64,000 bases of DNA from Parvibaculum sp963975745 (GTDB lineage Bacteria; Pseudomonadota; Alphaproteobacteria; Parvibaculales; Parvibaculaceae). A model generated the notes under the pieces. It was not told the DNA's origin. It saw nothing but the letters and a program-made list of their open reading frames with translations, and did not search any database. The stretch lies in the NCBI RefSeq assembly GCF_963975745.1, contig NZ_CAXBIB010000002.1, positions 245,201-309,200 of the forward strand, read 5' to 3'. Shown here piece after piece: positions 45,994 through 53,394 of the stretch. Each line of letters starts with the position of its first letter. Position 1 is the first letter of the stretch. The translations under genes and the position numbers were made by a program.

Positions 45994-46029
45994 ACTAGGG
46001 TGTGTGCCCTAGTCTCTATATCAGGGCAC
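45994..46029. promoter_or_regulatory. Overlapping palindromes upstream of the monooxygenase (putative operator)
   Basis: ACTAGGG-6 bp-CCCTAGT at 45994-46013 is a perfect 7-bp inverted repeat. A second one, GTGCCCT (46004-46010) and AGGGCAC (46023-46029), shares its right arm. The pair sits 58-93 bp upstream of the monooxygenase start, in a 217-bp gap without a gene, and has the size of a dimeric repressor site. Confidence 0.5.
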
Positions 46030-46153
46030 AAGGGAGTTCAACATGGCGGACGGCGGAACGCCCGCGCCTTTTCCGTGTGGGCACTGCCGGTGGGGTAAAC
46101 CAGACAGGGCGGAAAAGGGCGCGGGCGTCAGCCCCCCGGGTATCGGCGGAAGA

Positions 46154-46810
46154 TCAGAACTTGTAGCCGACGCCGAAGCCGACGACCCAGGGATCGAGGT
46201 CGACATCGGCGGTGACGGCACCGCCATTGATCGACACGTCAGTGCTCAGGAAGATCTTCTTCACATCGAGGTTGGCGTACCAGTTGCCGCCCATTGCGAC
46301 ATCGACACCGGCCTGGAGGGCCCAGCCGAAGCTGTCATCATAGTCGATCGAGGTGATGGCGCCGCCCGGGGCGTCCTCGTTGTAGAAGATGGTGTAGTTG
46401 ACGCCGGCGCCGAGATAGGGGCTGACGCGCTCCTTGGGCAGGAAGTGATACTGGAGCGTAAGTGTCGGCGGCAAAAGGCTTACCTTGCCCAGGCTGCCGG
46501 CGACCGTGCTCGAAACATCATGGCGCGTGGTGGCCGCGATCAGCTCGAGCGCGACGTTGTCGGTGACGAAATAGGTGAAGTCGACTTCCGGCACCCAGTC
46601 ATTGTCGACGCCGACATTGCCGCCGATCGAGGTGGTGGCGTCCTCGTCCGGGATGACGCCGATCAGGCGGGCGCGGACCATGATGTCGCCGGCCGACTTG
46701 CCGCTAAACCCTTCCTGCGCCTGCGCTTGCGGCGCGGCGGCGAGGCCGGCAACGGCCACGCCCAGCGCCAGTGCCGCTGCGGTGGCCCTGGATTTCGTGC
46801 TGATCTTCAT
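46154..46810 (-). CDS. OmpW-family outer-membrane protein
   Basis: 218 residues from the ATG at 46810, preceded by AAGGAGAAATCAA. A signal peptide (TAAALALGVAVAGLAAAPQAQA) is followed by GDIMVRARLIGVIPDEDA, the standard OmpW opening. Alternating beta-strand segments follow, including VPEVDFTYFVTDNVALELIA, LPPTLTLQYHFLPKERVSPYLGAGVNYTIFY and the C-terminal VVGFGVGYKF ending in Phe, the outer-membrane insertion signal. An eight-stranded barrel thought to pass small hydrophobic molecules, which fits a hydrocarbon- or lipid-using organism. The stretch to 46972 in frame is upstream spacer. Confidence 0.9.
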   Translation of the reverse strand: MKISTKSRATAAALALGVAVAGLAAAPQAQAQEGFSGKSAGDIMVRARLIGVIPDEDATTSIGGNVGVDNDWVPEVDFTYFVTDNVALELIAATTRHDVSSTVAGSLGKVSLLPPTLTLQYHFLPKERVSPYLGAGVNYTIFYNEDAPGGAITSIDYDDSFGWALQAGVDVAMGGNWYANLDVKKIFLSTDVSINGGAVTADVDLDPWVVGFGVGYKF

Positions 46811-46968
46811 TTGATTTCTCCTTGAGGCGGCACCGGACCCCCCGATGCGCGATGAACCGTCCTCCTCACTTTCGCCCAATATCCCCATTTTTTTAGTGGT
46901 CATTTCGCCGCAGCGGGCGGCCGCGTTGTCGCACCCCCCGCGCAGGGCGGGGGCCGCGGCGGACCGGC

Positions 46969-48456
46969 TCAAGCCCTTGTATTTCCTTGCAGAATATGGA
47001 GATAGGTGCGGACCTGCTGGACGAAATGCACGGCCTGGCCGCCGCGCGCCGGGCCGTGGCGCAGCTTGCCGGCACGGGCCGGATCGGCCAGGAGCGGCAG
47101 GGTGCGGCGCAGATCGGCCCAGCTGTTCTTGTCGCGGCCGAGCCGTTCGGCCAGCGCGCGGGCGTCGTAGACATGGCCGAGGCCGAGATTCCAGGCCGCC
47201 AGCGCCATCCAGGTGCGGTCGGGCTCCTGCACAGCGGCGGGCAATCTCCTTTTCAGATCAACGAGATAGCGCGCACCGGCCGCAATGCTGGCGGTGGTGT
47301 CGGTGCGGTCTTCGAGGCCGAGCTCGGTGGCGGTCTGCTGCGTCAGCATCATGAAGCCGCGCACGCCGGTGGGGCTGACGGCGTCGGGATTCCAATGCGA
47401 TTCCTGATACGAGATCGCCGCAAGTAGTTGCCAGGAAAGGCCATTTTCGCGCGCGGCGCGGCGCAGCGCCTTTTCCCAATCGGGCAGCCGGTCGCGGATG
47501 GCGCGCTGGAAGGCACGCAGATCGACATAATCGAAACGCGGCAGGAAGCCGAAATAACGGCCCTCCAGCGCCGCCAGCTGGCCCGACTTCTTCATGCCGG
47601 CCAGCCAGAGACGGAGCTGTTCGGCGACGTCTTCCGAGCCCGGGGCGGCCGCCCAGGCGACCGGCAATTCCCCCGATAATTCAAAGGCTTGCACAAGTTC
47701 CGGGTGGTAGGGATTGACGATGCGGAAGAGGCGGCTGTCGCTGAGCGCGCAGTCGAGGCGGCGAGCGGCGACACGTTCGAGCAGGGCCTCGGCATCTTCC
47801 GCCAGCACGGCATCGCCCAGCCCGGCCTCGGCCAGCGCCGCCGCCCCTGGCGCGCCCCGCGGCGCGGCGAAGCGCACGGCGCCGAGATCCTCGATTTTCC
47901 GTGGAATATCAGGCAGTTGGCGGTGGCAGACCACGAGCTGGCGGGCGGCCGCATAGGCCGGGCCCTTGATGAGCGCCGCCCGGCGCGGCTCGTCGACCAG
48001 CAGGCCGGCTGCCGCGAGATGCCCCTTGCCGCGGGCAAGCGCGCGCACAAGCCTTTGTTCCGTCGCATAAATCCGGAATTCGACTTCGACATCGAGGGTG
48101 CGGGCGAAGGCCTGCATCGCCTCGTATTCGAAGCCGGTCAGCCCGTCGCCGCCCTCGTAATAGCTGATCGGCCCGAGCCGCGTCAGCACCACCAGCTTTC
48201 CGTTTTCGCGAATGGAATCAAGGCCCTGGTCGACCGGCGGCACATAGACGCGCAGAAAGACCAGATGGTTGGCGCCGAACAGCACGGCCAGCGCCAGGAA
48301 GAGCCAGGGAAAGCGCGGACTGTTCCATGGATGTGGAAGGCGGGCGGCCAGCGCGCGCGCCCCTGCCCCGGCGCGTGCGGCCCAGGCCCTTGTTTTCGCT
48401 CTGAAATCCGCCAAACGCGCGCGCCCCGATTGCCTCATCGGGCGCAAGAATAGCAT
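46969..48456 (-). CDS. mltF: MltF-type membrane-bound lytic transglycosylase
   Basis: 495 residues; an alternative ATG is at 48438. One N-terminal hydrophobic segment (FPWLFLALAVLFGANHLVFL) anchors it. A periplasmic amino-acid-binding-like domain follows (GKLVVLTRLGPISYYEGGDGLTGFEYE), then an SLT domain with the catalytic Glu in AAISYQESHWNPDAVSPTGVRGFMML. It cleaves peptidoglycan glycan strands to 1,6-anhydro products; the N-terminal domain senses muropeptides. No clear ribosome site precedes either start. The upstream 100 bp carry Pho-box-like repeats. It is the last gene before the accessory region. Confidence 0.88.
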   Translation of the reverse strand: MLFLRPMRQSGRARLADFRAKTRAWAARAGAGARALAARLPHPWNSPRFPWLFLALAVLFGANHLVFLRVYVPPVDQGLDSIRENGKLVVLTRLGPISYYEGGDGLTGFEYEAMQAFARTLDVEVEFRIYATEQRLVRALARGKGHLAAAGLLVDEPRRAALIKGPAYAAARQLVVCHRQLPDIPRKIEDLGAVRFAAPRGAPGAAALAEAGLGDAVLAEDAEALLERVAARRLDCALSDSRLFRIVNPYHPELVQAFELSGELPVAWAAAPGSEDVAEQLRLWLAGMKKSGQLAALEGRYFGFLPRFDYVDLRAFQRAIRDRLPDWEKALRRAARENGLSWQLLAAISYQESHWNPDAVSPTGVRGFMMLTQQTATELGLEDRTDTTASIAAGARYLVDLKRRLPAAVQEPDRTWMALAAWNLGLGHVYDARALAERLGRDKNSWADLRRTLPLLADPARAGKLRHGPARGGQAVHFVQQVRTYLHILQGNTRA

Positions 48457-48475
48457 GGGCGCGGGGGGCCGCGGC

Positions 48476-48515
48476 GACAGCGATGCTCACAGCGATGCGA
48501 CAGCGCAAATGACAG
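48476..48515 (-). promoter_or_regulatory. Four CTGTC-type direct repeats facing mltF (degenerate Pho-box-like)
   Basis: Read toward mltF, four CTGTC/CTGTG words start at intervals of 12, 11 and 12 bp. This resembles a degenerate PhoB half-site array, 20-60 bp upstream of the mltF start. Irregular spacing makes this weaker than the array at 48528. Confidence 0.3.
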
Positions 48516-48527
48516 CGGACCCCCCCT

Positions 48528-48556
48528 CTGTCACGGAACTGTCACGAAACTGTCAC
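48528..48556 (+). promoter_or_regulatory. Pho-box-like triple direct repeat
   Basis: Three exact copies of CTGTCAC spaced by 4-bp A-containing linkers (GGAA, GAAA), each 11 bp apart: starts at 48528, 48539 and 48550. This is the geometry of PhoB binding sites (CTGTCAy-N4-CTGTCAy). On the plus strand no gene follows for over 550 bp; mltF is divergent from it. Confidence 0.5.
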
Positions 48557-48606
48557 AAACGGGGCCAGTCTCGCTCCGTGTACGGAGGGATGGGGCGTTT
48601 GCGGGC

Positions 48607-48748
48607 GGGGACAAGTGGGGGTTATCCCCGGGGGGACAAGTGAAGTTATCCCCGGGGCGCAGCGAAGTTATCCGCATGCGGATAAAGCGGGTTGTCCCCG
48701 GGGGACAAGTCGGACTTATCCCCGGGGACGGAATTAATTTATCCCCGG
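48607..48748. repeat. Array of GGGGACAAG...TTATCCCC inverted-repeat units
   Basis: Units pair GGGGAC(AAG) with (C)TTATCCCC: 48607-48629, 48632-48653, 48701-48723 and 48724-48746. Between units two and three lies the perfect 18-bp palindrome TTATCCGCATGCGGATAA (48668-48685) and a TTGTCCCC (48692-48699). Each unit could form a small hairpin or bind a dimeric protein. There are six TTRTCC words in 130 bp. TTATCCCCG is 7/9 to the DnaA box, but the symmetric unit argues for another protein. Confidence 0.65.
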
Positions 48749-48851
48749 TTTCAGAGGGCGCGGCGCGGCGGGGGTGAGTCGCGGGGTGAGATGGCGGGGT
48801 CGAGAAAAACTTGTGCCGGGGGTGGGGATGGCGCGGGAAGGAAGAAGGGAC

Positions 48852-48925
48852 TCACGCGGAGACGCGGAGGCGCGGAGGACAAGAATTTCACGCGAAGACG
48901 CGAAGGCGCGAAGACGCAGAGAAGG
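48852..48925. repeat. CACGCG(G/A)AGACGCG(G/A)AGGCGCG direct repeat pair
   Basis: Two about 30-bp copies, starting TCACGCGGAGACGCGGAGG at 48852 and TCACGCGAAGACGCGAAGG at 48888, each built from 9-10 bp subrepeats of ACGCRRAG type. Similar CACGCAGAGACGCAGAGGCGC stretches occur as dispersed intergenic repeats in many environmental bacteria. Confidence 0.6.
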
Positions 48926-49093
48926 TTTGATGGCGCTTCGCGCCGCCCCTCGATCTCTTGCCATAATCAGCAAGGACGGGGATAATTTTGTCCTGATGAT
49001 GCCCTGCCCGCCGGACTGGCGGGATTTCGGCGTTGCCGCCCGCCCCCGCGCGGGGCCGGCCGCCGCCGAGCCACAAGAGGGCAACGGGACCTG

Positions 49094-49122
49094 TTGGCAT
49101 TTTATAAGGAATACCCTATATC
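49094..49122 (+). promoter_or_regulatory. Sigma70-like promoter with overlapping palindromic operator
   Basis: TTGGCA (49094-49099), a 17-bp spacer and TATATC (49117-49122) abut the ATG of the first gene. The near-palindrome TATAAGG-AATA-CCCTATA (49103-49120) covers the spacer and -10, as expected for autoregulation by the XRE protein of the pair. AAGGA (49106-49110) could also serve as a distant ribosome site. Confidence 0.5.
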
Positions 49123-49488
49123 ATGTCCGATGAGCCGATTGCGCCTTATGTGTCGAAGGGCATCGATGCCGGAGAGGAACTCGAAGCGCTCGGAACCGGT
49201 ACCGCGGAGCTCTTCCTCATGTTCATGGACAGCATCGTTGTCCGGAAGCGCAATTATAAACGGGATCAGGCTTTCGACACCTACCGCGGCCATACGATCT
49301 ACAAGGCGGAAGAACATGACGGGCGCTTCATCATCTATGTCGTCGAAGAGCAAGATGACGACAGCCTGCGGGTGACGCTGATACATGCTGGATGCGTGGC
49401 CGACTTCATGCCGCATCCGGACTCGATCCCGACCGACCTGATCAAGGCGCATGTCGTGCCGCGACTGGAGGATTTTTTCGATGGCTAA
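49123..49488 (+). CDS. Small protein of a toxin-antitoxin-like pair (function unknown)
   Basis: 121 residues: acidic and soluble, with LFLMFMDSIVVRKRNYKRDQAF, YRGHTIYKAEEHDGRFIIYVVEE and LRVTLIHAGCVADFMPHP. I do not recognise a RelE, HigB or MazF motif. It is called because the frame is well formed, has its own promoter, and overlaps the XRE gene by 8 bp (ATGGCTAA), the layout of HigBA-like pairs with the effector first. It could be a toxin, or a partner of the XRE regulator in another small module. Composition is close to the genome norm. Confidence 0.6.
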   Translation: MSDEPIAPYVSKGIDAGEELEALGTGTAELFLMFMDSIVVRKRNYKRDQAFDTYRGHTIYKAEEHDGRFIIYVVEEQDDDSLRVTLIHAGCVADFMPHPDSIPTDLIKAHVVPRLEDFFDG

Positions 49489-49891
49489 ATCGAACGCCGC
49501 GAAGGCGAAAGCGAAGACGGCCGGCAATCCGGAAAAGCGCGGCTCCTTCGCCACGTTGATCGGCAAGCTTGAAAAGGCGCAGCGGGAGAAACACGAAGAG
49601 GTGACGGTTTCGAGCGCCGCCTTTCGCGCCGCCGCGATCATCCGCATGATGCGCAAGTCCCGCAAGCTTTCGCAGACCGAACTGGCGCGGCGGCTCGGCG
49701 TCTCGCAGGCGCGGATCAGCGAAATCGAATCCGGCATCGGCGCGCAGGGACCGAGCTGGGATCTGATGGAGCGGATCGCCCGGGCCTGCGGTTCTTCCAT
49801 CCTGATCGTGCCGCCGGGCGAGGACTTCGCCATCGATGCGGCGTCGCCCGACAGCGCGCTGCACTGGAAGCTCGAATCGTCCGAAGGCTGA
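49481..49891 (+). CDS. XRE-family helix-turn-helix regulator, likely antitoxin
   Basis: 136 residues. A Lys/Ala-rich N-terminus (MAKSNAAKAKAKTAG) and a charged helix precede the HTH_3 domain: SRKLSQTELARRLGVSQARISEIESGIGAQGPSWDLMERIA, about residues 66-105. The C-terminal LIVPPGEDFAIDAAS is short. It overlaps the upstream small gene and probably binds the palindrome at 49103-49120. The gene order (effector, then HTH protein) resembles higBA. The ATG follows the GGAGG of the preceding frame, a good ribosome site. Confidence 0.78.
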   Translation: MAKSNAAKAKAKTAGNPEKRGSFATLIGKLEKAQREKHEEVTVSSAAFRAAAIIRMMRKSRKLSQTELARRLGVSQARISEIESGIGAQGPSWDLMERIARACGSSILIVPPGEDFAIDAASPDSALHWKLESSEG

Positions 49892-49908
49892 GCGATGATC
49901 TCGCTTGG

Positions 49909-49971
49909 AATTCGGTGACAAGAGCAACGATTCCCGTGCTCAAAATAGAACGTTGCTCCTGTCACAGTATT
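49909..49971. repeat. REP-like palindrome, left copy flanking the KAP gene
   Basis: Begins AATTCGGTGACAAGAGCAACG. Arms GGTGACAAGAGCAACG (49914-49929) and CGTTGCTCCTGTCAC (49951-49965) pair with one mismatch around a 21-nt centre containing ATTCCCGTGCTC. It is closely related to the copy at 52681. Confidence 0.75.
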
Positions 49972-50062
49972 GCTGTGAGAAGTATCATCTGAGAAACGGT
50001 GCCTCTTACACGCATAACTATGCGATATAGTGTTCTATGAGCAGATTTCAGGGGATGGGGGC

Positions 50063-52219
50063 ATGAAGAACTTTTTTAACGATAGCCCAATCAAAGACCC
50101 TGATGATGATCGATACGGGATTACGCCGTTTGCCGAGACTCTAGCAAAAAGCATCTTGAATATTGACAGACCGATCGGGACCACGATTGCGTTGAACGGC
50201 CCATGGGGTTCGGGCAAGAGCAGCGCCGTAAATTTGATACGGTTCGCGCTCAGCAAAGCCGATGACCCTCGACTAGTCGTCACTGAGTTCAAGTGCTGGT
50301 GGTACCGAGGTGAGGAGGCGCTAGCGCTTGCGTTTCTCCAAAACTTGAATGCGGTCTTGGGCTCAACGCTCAAAAGCAAAGTCAAAAATTTGATCCCAAA
50401 GCTAGGCCGCGGGATTCTTCAGGCGGGGCCGATAATTGGGCCGGCGATTGCGCTCACACCGGCAGGTTCGTTCGCAGGATTGTTTGGTGGAGCAGTCGAA
50501 TTCACGAATCGCTTCTTCTCAAGTGGCGATACGTTGGAAACTACCTTTCAAAAACTTTCTACTGTTCTTGCTGAGCAGGATAAGCGCTTTCTCGTTTTCA
50601 TTGACGACTTGGACCGGCTCAGCCCGGATGAAGCACTTGCTGTTTTTAGGCTCATCAAATCGGTCGGACGGCTGCCCAATGTGATGTATCTCGTAGTCTT
50701 CGACAGGCAACTCGCTGAAAAAGCGGTTGGCGAGAGGTACCCGTCAGAAGGGCCTCACTTTCTCGAAAAGATCATACAGGCTGGATTTGAACTTCCGGCC
50801 CCACTTCCAATTGACCTCAACAACGCCGTTCTTGCGTCAATTTCCGAAATCTGTGGGTCGCCCAGCGAAGACCAAATCATACGGTTTATGAATGTTTTTT
50901 ATGATGTCGTTGCACCGTATATCACCTCTCCACGCCACGTCAGTCGGTTCCAGAGCGCCATAAGCGTGACATGGCCTGCGATTGCAGGTGATGTGAACTT
51001 GGCAGACTTCGTCGCCTTGGAAATACTTAGACTATACGAGCCTGCCCTCTTCGCATCCATCAAAGCTAATAAGCATCGAGTGTGTGGTGTCCAGCAGCAG
51101 GACGATGCAAATAGGAACGAACAAGATCAATTTTCGGCGCTCATCAAAAATATATCCGAAGATCGACGCGAACTCGCAAAAGTCGCTCTGCAACGGATCT
51201 TCCCGCGATTGGAAGATATTGGCTACGGCGATGAATGGATAAGCGAGTGGAGTTCTGAACGCCGCGTCTGCATTGAAACGCATTTTGACACCTATTTTCG
51301 GCTGTCCCTCAGTGACGAGACTTTATCTGCGCAACAGATCGACGAGTTGGTCGAGAAGTTGGATGATAGAGACTTTATAAAGACCACTTTCTTGACGGCA
51401 TCCAAAGTCGAGCGTCGGACTGGGCAGTCGATGGTTCCGGTGTATCTCGATGAACTCACCACACACGCTAGACGCGTTGACAAGATCAAGGTTGAGTCAC
51501 TATTGAGCGTGCTTTTTCAAATCCATGACGAGATTGATCAGGAGAGAGACGCCGAAAAAGGGCTTATTTCGATAGCCGACACAAGCCTTCGTTATCATTG
51601 GCTAATAAGACGTCTTACACGAGATCGCTTTACCATTGAAGAACGAACGAAAGTGTATCTCAATGCCACTGAGGCCGCATCGTTAGGATGGCTTGTCAAC
51701 TTTGTGGCTTCAGCGCGTGGTGACTATCAGCAGCACGAAGACAGACAGCCGACGCATGAAGAGGACTGCCTCACAACCAAGGCCGCTTTGGATGAACTGA
51801 CAGATCGTGCACTTAAGTCAATTCGTACCGCGGCTGCAGACGGTTCGCTTATTGCCCACAAAGACTTGCTCTACATCCTTCATCGTTGGGCAGATTTCAT
51901 GGGTGATGATCCATCTGAGACTCGAACATGGACGGATTCCTTGCTGGGCAACCCCAAAGGACTGGTTGCACTTGCGCGAGCTATGACCGGAGTTTCATGG
52001 TCCATAGGTGTGGGGGGAGCCGGTTTTATGGGCGACCGAATAGCTAGGCGATCTACAACCGCACAGATTAGGGATGAGGCGAGCATCATTGACGCCAAGG
52101 CCTTTCGCGAAGCCTTGGAACGCGTTCGGGACAACAACGATCTTGACGAAGAGGATCGAGATTCAGTGCATGTATTTCTTGAAGCTTGGAGCCGTCAGAA
52201 GCGCGGTGATGACAGATAA
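50063..52219 (+). CDS. KAP-family P-loop NTPase
   Basis: 718 residues from the ATG at 50063, which follows GGGGATGGGGGC. Residues 20-60: ITPFAETLAKSIL, then Walker A GPWGSGKSS with K52; EFKCWWYRGEEALALAFLQNL is the KAP hallmark. A Gly-rich hydrophobic segment (about residues 117-150) could insert into the membrane. Walker B FLVFIDDLDRLSPDEA is near residue 180 and PRHVSRFQSAISVTW is the sensor helix. The C-terminal 400 residues are helical with no known domain. KAP ATPases are often membrane-linked, patchily distributed and in several cases tied to phage or plasmid exclusion. Base use here is clearly AT-richer than in the neighbours, and large palindromes flank the gene: signs of transfer. 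Confidence 0.85.
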   Translation: MKNFFNDSPIKDPDDDRYGITPFAETLAKSILNIDRPIGTTIALNGPWGSGKSSAVNLIRFALSKADDPRLVVTEFKCWWYRGEEALALAFLQNLNAVLGSTLKSKVKNLIPKLGRGILQAGPIIGPAIALTPAGSFAGLFGGAVEFTNRFFSSGDTLETTFQKLSTVLAEQDKRFLVFIDDLDRLSPDEALAVFRLIKSVGRLPNVMYLVVFDRQLAEKAVGERYPSEGPHFLEKIIQAGFELPAPLPIDLNNAVLASISEICGSPSEDQIIRFMNVFYDVVAPYITSPRHVSRFQSAISVTWPAIAGDVNLADFVALEILRLYEPALFASIKANKHRVCGVQQQDDANRNEQDQFSALIKNISEDRRELAKVALQRIFPRLEDIGYGDEWISEWSSERRVCIETHFDTYFRLSLSDETLSAQQIDELVEKLDDRDFIKTTFLTASKVERRTGQSMVPVYLDELTTHARRVDKIKVESLLSVLFQIHDEIDQERDAEKGLISIADTSLRYHWLIRRLTRDRFTIEERTKVYLNATEAASLGWLVNFVASARGDYQQHEDRQPTHEEDCLTTKAALDELTDRALKSIRTAAADGSLIAHKDLLYILHRWADFMGDDPSETRTWTDSLLGNPKGLVALARAMTGVSWSIGVGGAGFMGDRIARRSTTAQIRDEASIIDAKAFREALERVRDNNDLDEEDRDSVHVFLEAWSRQKRGDDR

Positions 52220-52426
52220 TTTCTCTTCTGTATTCGGACGGTATCAGCATCCCGGACCGCTAACTCTTTAAGATGGGTCTCACCGTCGCCTGAGCATCTA
52301 GGTCGGCACATCCCTACTGTGCTGATTTGCGGCCTTCCTCGCGGCGTCAATGGCCCACTCTAAGTCAGAGGCAAGTTTCGCGCGCGGCGCGTCGATTGAA
52401 ATCTGCAGCAGGCGGCGTTGCGCAGG

Positions 52427-52638
52427 AAAGACGTGGATGGCCCGCCTGCGCGGGCCATGACGGTTTTGGGATGGGCTTTGAATCAGACCTCTTGTGGCAC
52501 TTAGCTTTCCCCCTATTCCGTCATGACCCGGCCCTCCTTTGTAATAAAGGTGGCGGGTCATCCACGTCTTTCTTTTCTTGCTTTCCGGGCCGCAAAGACG
52601 TGGATGGCCCGAATAAATCGGGCCATGACGGTTTTGGG
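52427..52638. repeat. Three copies of an AAAGACGTGGATGGCCCG palindromic repeat
   Basis: Plus-strand copies at 52427-52470 and 52594-52638 share AAAGACGTGGATGGCCCG, a 6-7 bp variable loop, CGGGCCATGACGG and TTTTGGG. A third copy at 52519-52572 is inverted and has a longer, diverged centre. A related but more distant element (GTGGATTGGGTCCCGG ... CCGGGATGACAC) lies at 54199-54256. These look like alphaproteobacterial REP/intergenic palindromes. Confidence 0.7.
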
Positions 52639-52680
52639 TGGATGTGAAGCAAGTACGAAGAGTCTTTGCGCACTGCGGCA

Positions 52681-52738
52681 AATTCGGTGACAGCAGCAAC
52701 GATTCCCATGCTCGGAAGGGAGCGTTGCTGCTGTCACC
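52681..52738. repeat. REP-like palindrome, right copy flanking the KAP gene
   Basis: AATTCGGTGACAGCAGCAACG opens it. Arms GGTGACAGCAGCAACG (52686-52701) and CGTTGCTGCTGTCACC (52723-52738) are a perfect 16-bp inverted repeat around a 21-nt centre with ATTCCCATGCTC. It is nearly identical in layout and centre to the copy at 49909. Confidence 0.8.
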
Positions 52739-53251
52739 TTATTCCTTTCGCCGTATTCCTTTTGCGGTCTGGTCAAGCGGCTTTACGAGAAGTAGCGTCG
52801 TGAGTCCGCTGTTCCATTCCGTGTCAGGATATTGATCGGCTTCGCGATAGCCGCGCTTCGCGTAAAAGGCGCGCGAGCGGGCGTTGAACGTGTCTGTCTC
52901 CAGGCGCGCCGTGGGAAAGCCGGCTCTCGCGATCCCGGTCTCTGCCATGTCCATCAGGCGGCTGCCCACACCCTGTCGCGCGTGACCGGGGCGCACGTGA
53001 AGGGCGTTCACGAAGTCCGCGTCCCAATCCACGAAGCCGACGACCTGCCCACCGCATTCCGCGACCCGGAACGCGGCGCCCCGCGCCTTGACGTAAGCGC
53101 CCGGACGGTCTTCGTCGCGGAACCGCCGAGCGGCAGCAGGCGTCAACTCGGGAAACCAGGTGCTCTCATAGGTTTCATAAAGGATCGCCCGAAGCAGGGA
53201 CGCATCGCTCGATGTGGCGCGGCGGATGTGTATCCCGGAGGCGGGCAACAT
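52739..53251 (-). CDS. GNAT-family N-acetyltransferase
   Basis: 170 residues. IHIRRATSSDASLLRAILYETY is the GNAT opening. LHVRPGHARQGVGSRLMDMAE is motif A with the RQGVGS acetyl-CoA loop, and SRAFYAKRGYREADQYPDTEWN closes the fold. The substrate is unknown. It lies inside the accessory stretch between a repeat and the second toxin-antitoxin-like pair, and its stop touches the REP-like palindrome, so the palindrome might act as its transcript end. Confidence 0.82.
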   Translation of the reverse strand: MLPASGIHIRRATSSDASLLRAILYETYESTWFPELTPAAARRFRDEDRPGAYVKARGAAFRVAECGGQVVGFVDWDADFVNALHVRPGHARQGVGSRLMDMAETGIARAGFPTARLETDTFNARSRAFYAKRGYREADQYPDTEWNSGLTTLLLVKPLDQTAKGIRRKE

Positions 53252-53394
53252 GACGGCAAGCTAGCTCCACAAGGCTACGCAGGCAACGGATCGGAAGTTA
53301 CCTTTGCGGATCAAATACGGTGCGCCAAGACAGAAATCGCAACAGTGAAACAGCGGCCGGAACGGGACGATAGCTTCGACAATTCCTTGCGAAA

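Larger units (their letters stand above)
48457..49122. other. 666-bp gene-free repeat-rich region
   Basis: It holds, in order: two CTGTC-type repeat arrays (48476-48556), an array of GGGGACAAG/CTTATCCCC palindromes (48607-48748), a CACGCG-rich direct repeat pair (48852-48925), one isolated GGGGATAA (48978-48985) and, at its right end, the promoter of the gene pair at 49123. Short open frames here are compositional and were not called. Confidence 0.6.
52220..52738. other. Gene-free 519-bp region with dispersed palindromic repeats
   Basis: The first about 200 bp hold nothing recognisable. From 52427 three copies of a CGTGGATGGCCCG-type palindrome occur (described separately), followed by the right-hand REP-like palindrome that ends at 52738. 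A 133-codon antisense frame across 52298-52699 is made of repeat sequence and was not called. Confidence 0.6.

Noticed and set aside
48607..48748. Considered as a CRISPR array or as a DnaA-box cluster/origin
   Set aside because: Unit spacing is only 20-30 bp with no unique spacers and no cas genes. TTATCCCCG matches the DnaA box at 7 of 9 positions only, and no origin-linked genes are near.
52298..52699. A 133-codon minus-strand frame in the repeat region
   Set aside because: Most of it is translation of the CGTGGATGGCCCG palindromes (NRHGP...GHPRL type), a common false ORF in alphaproteobacteria.
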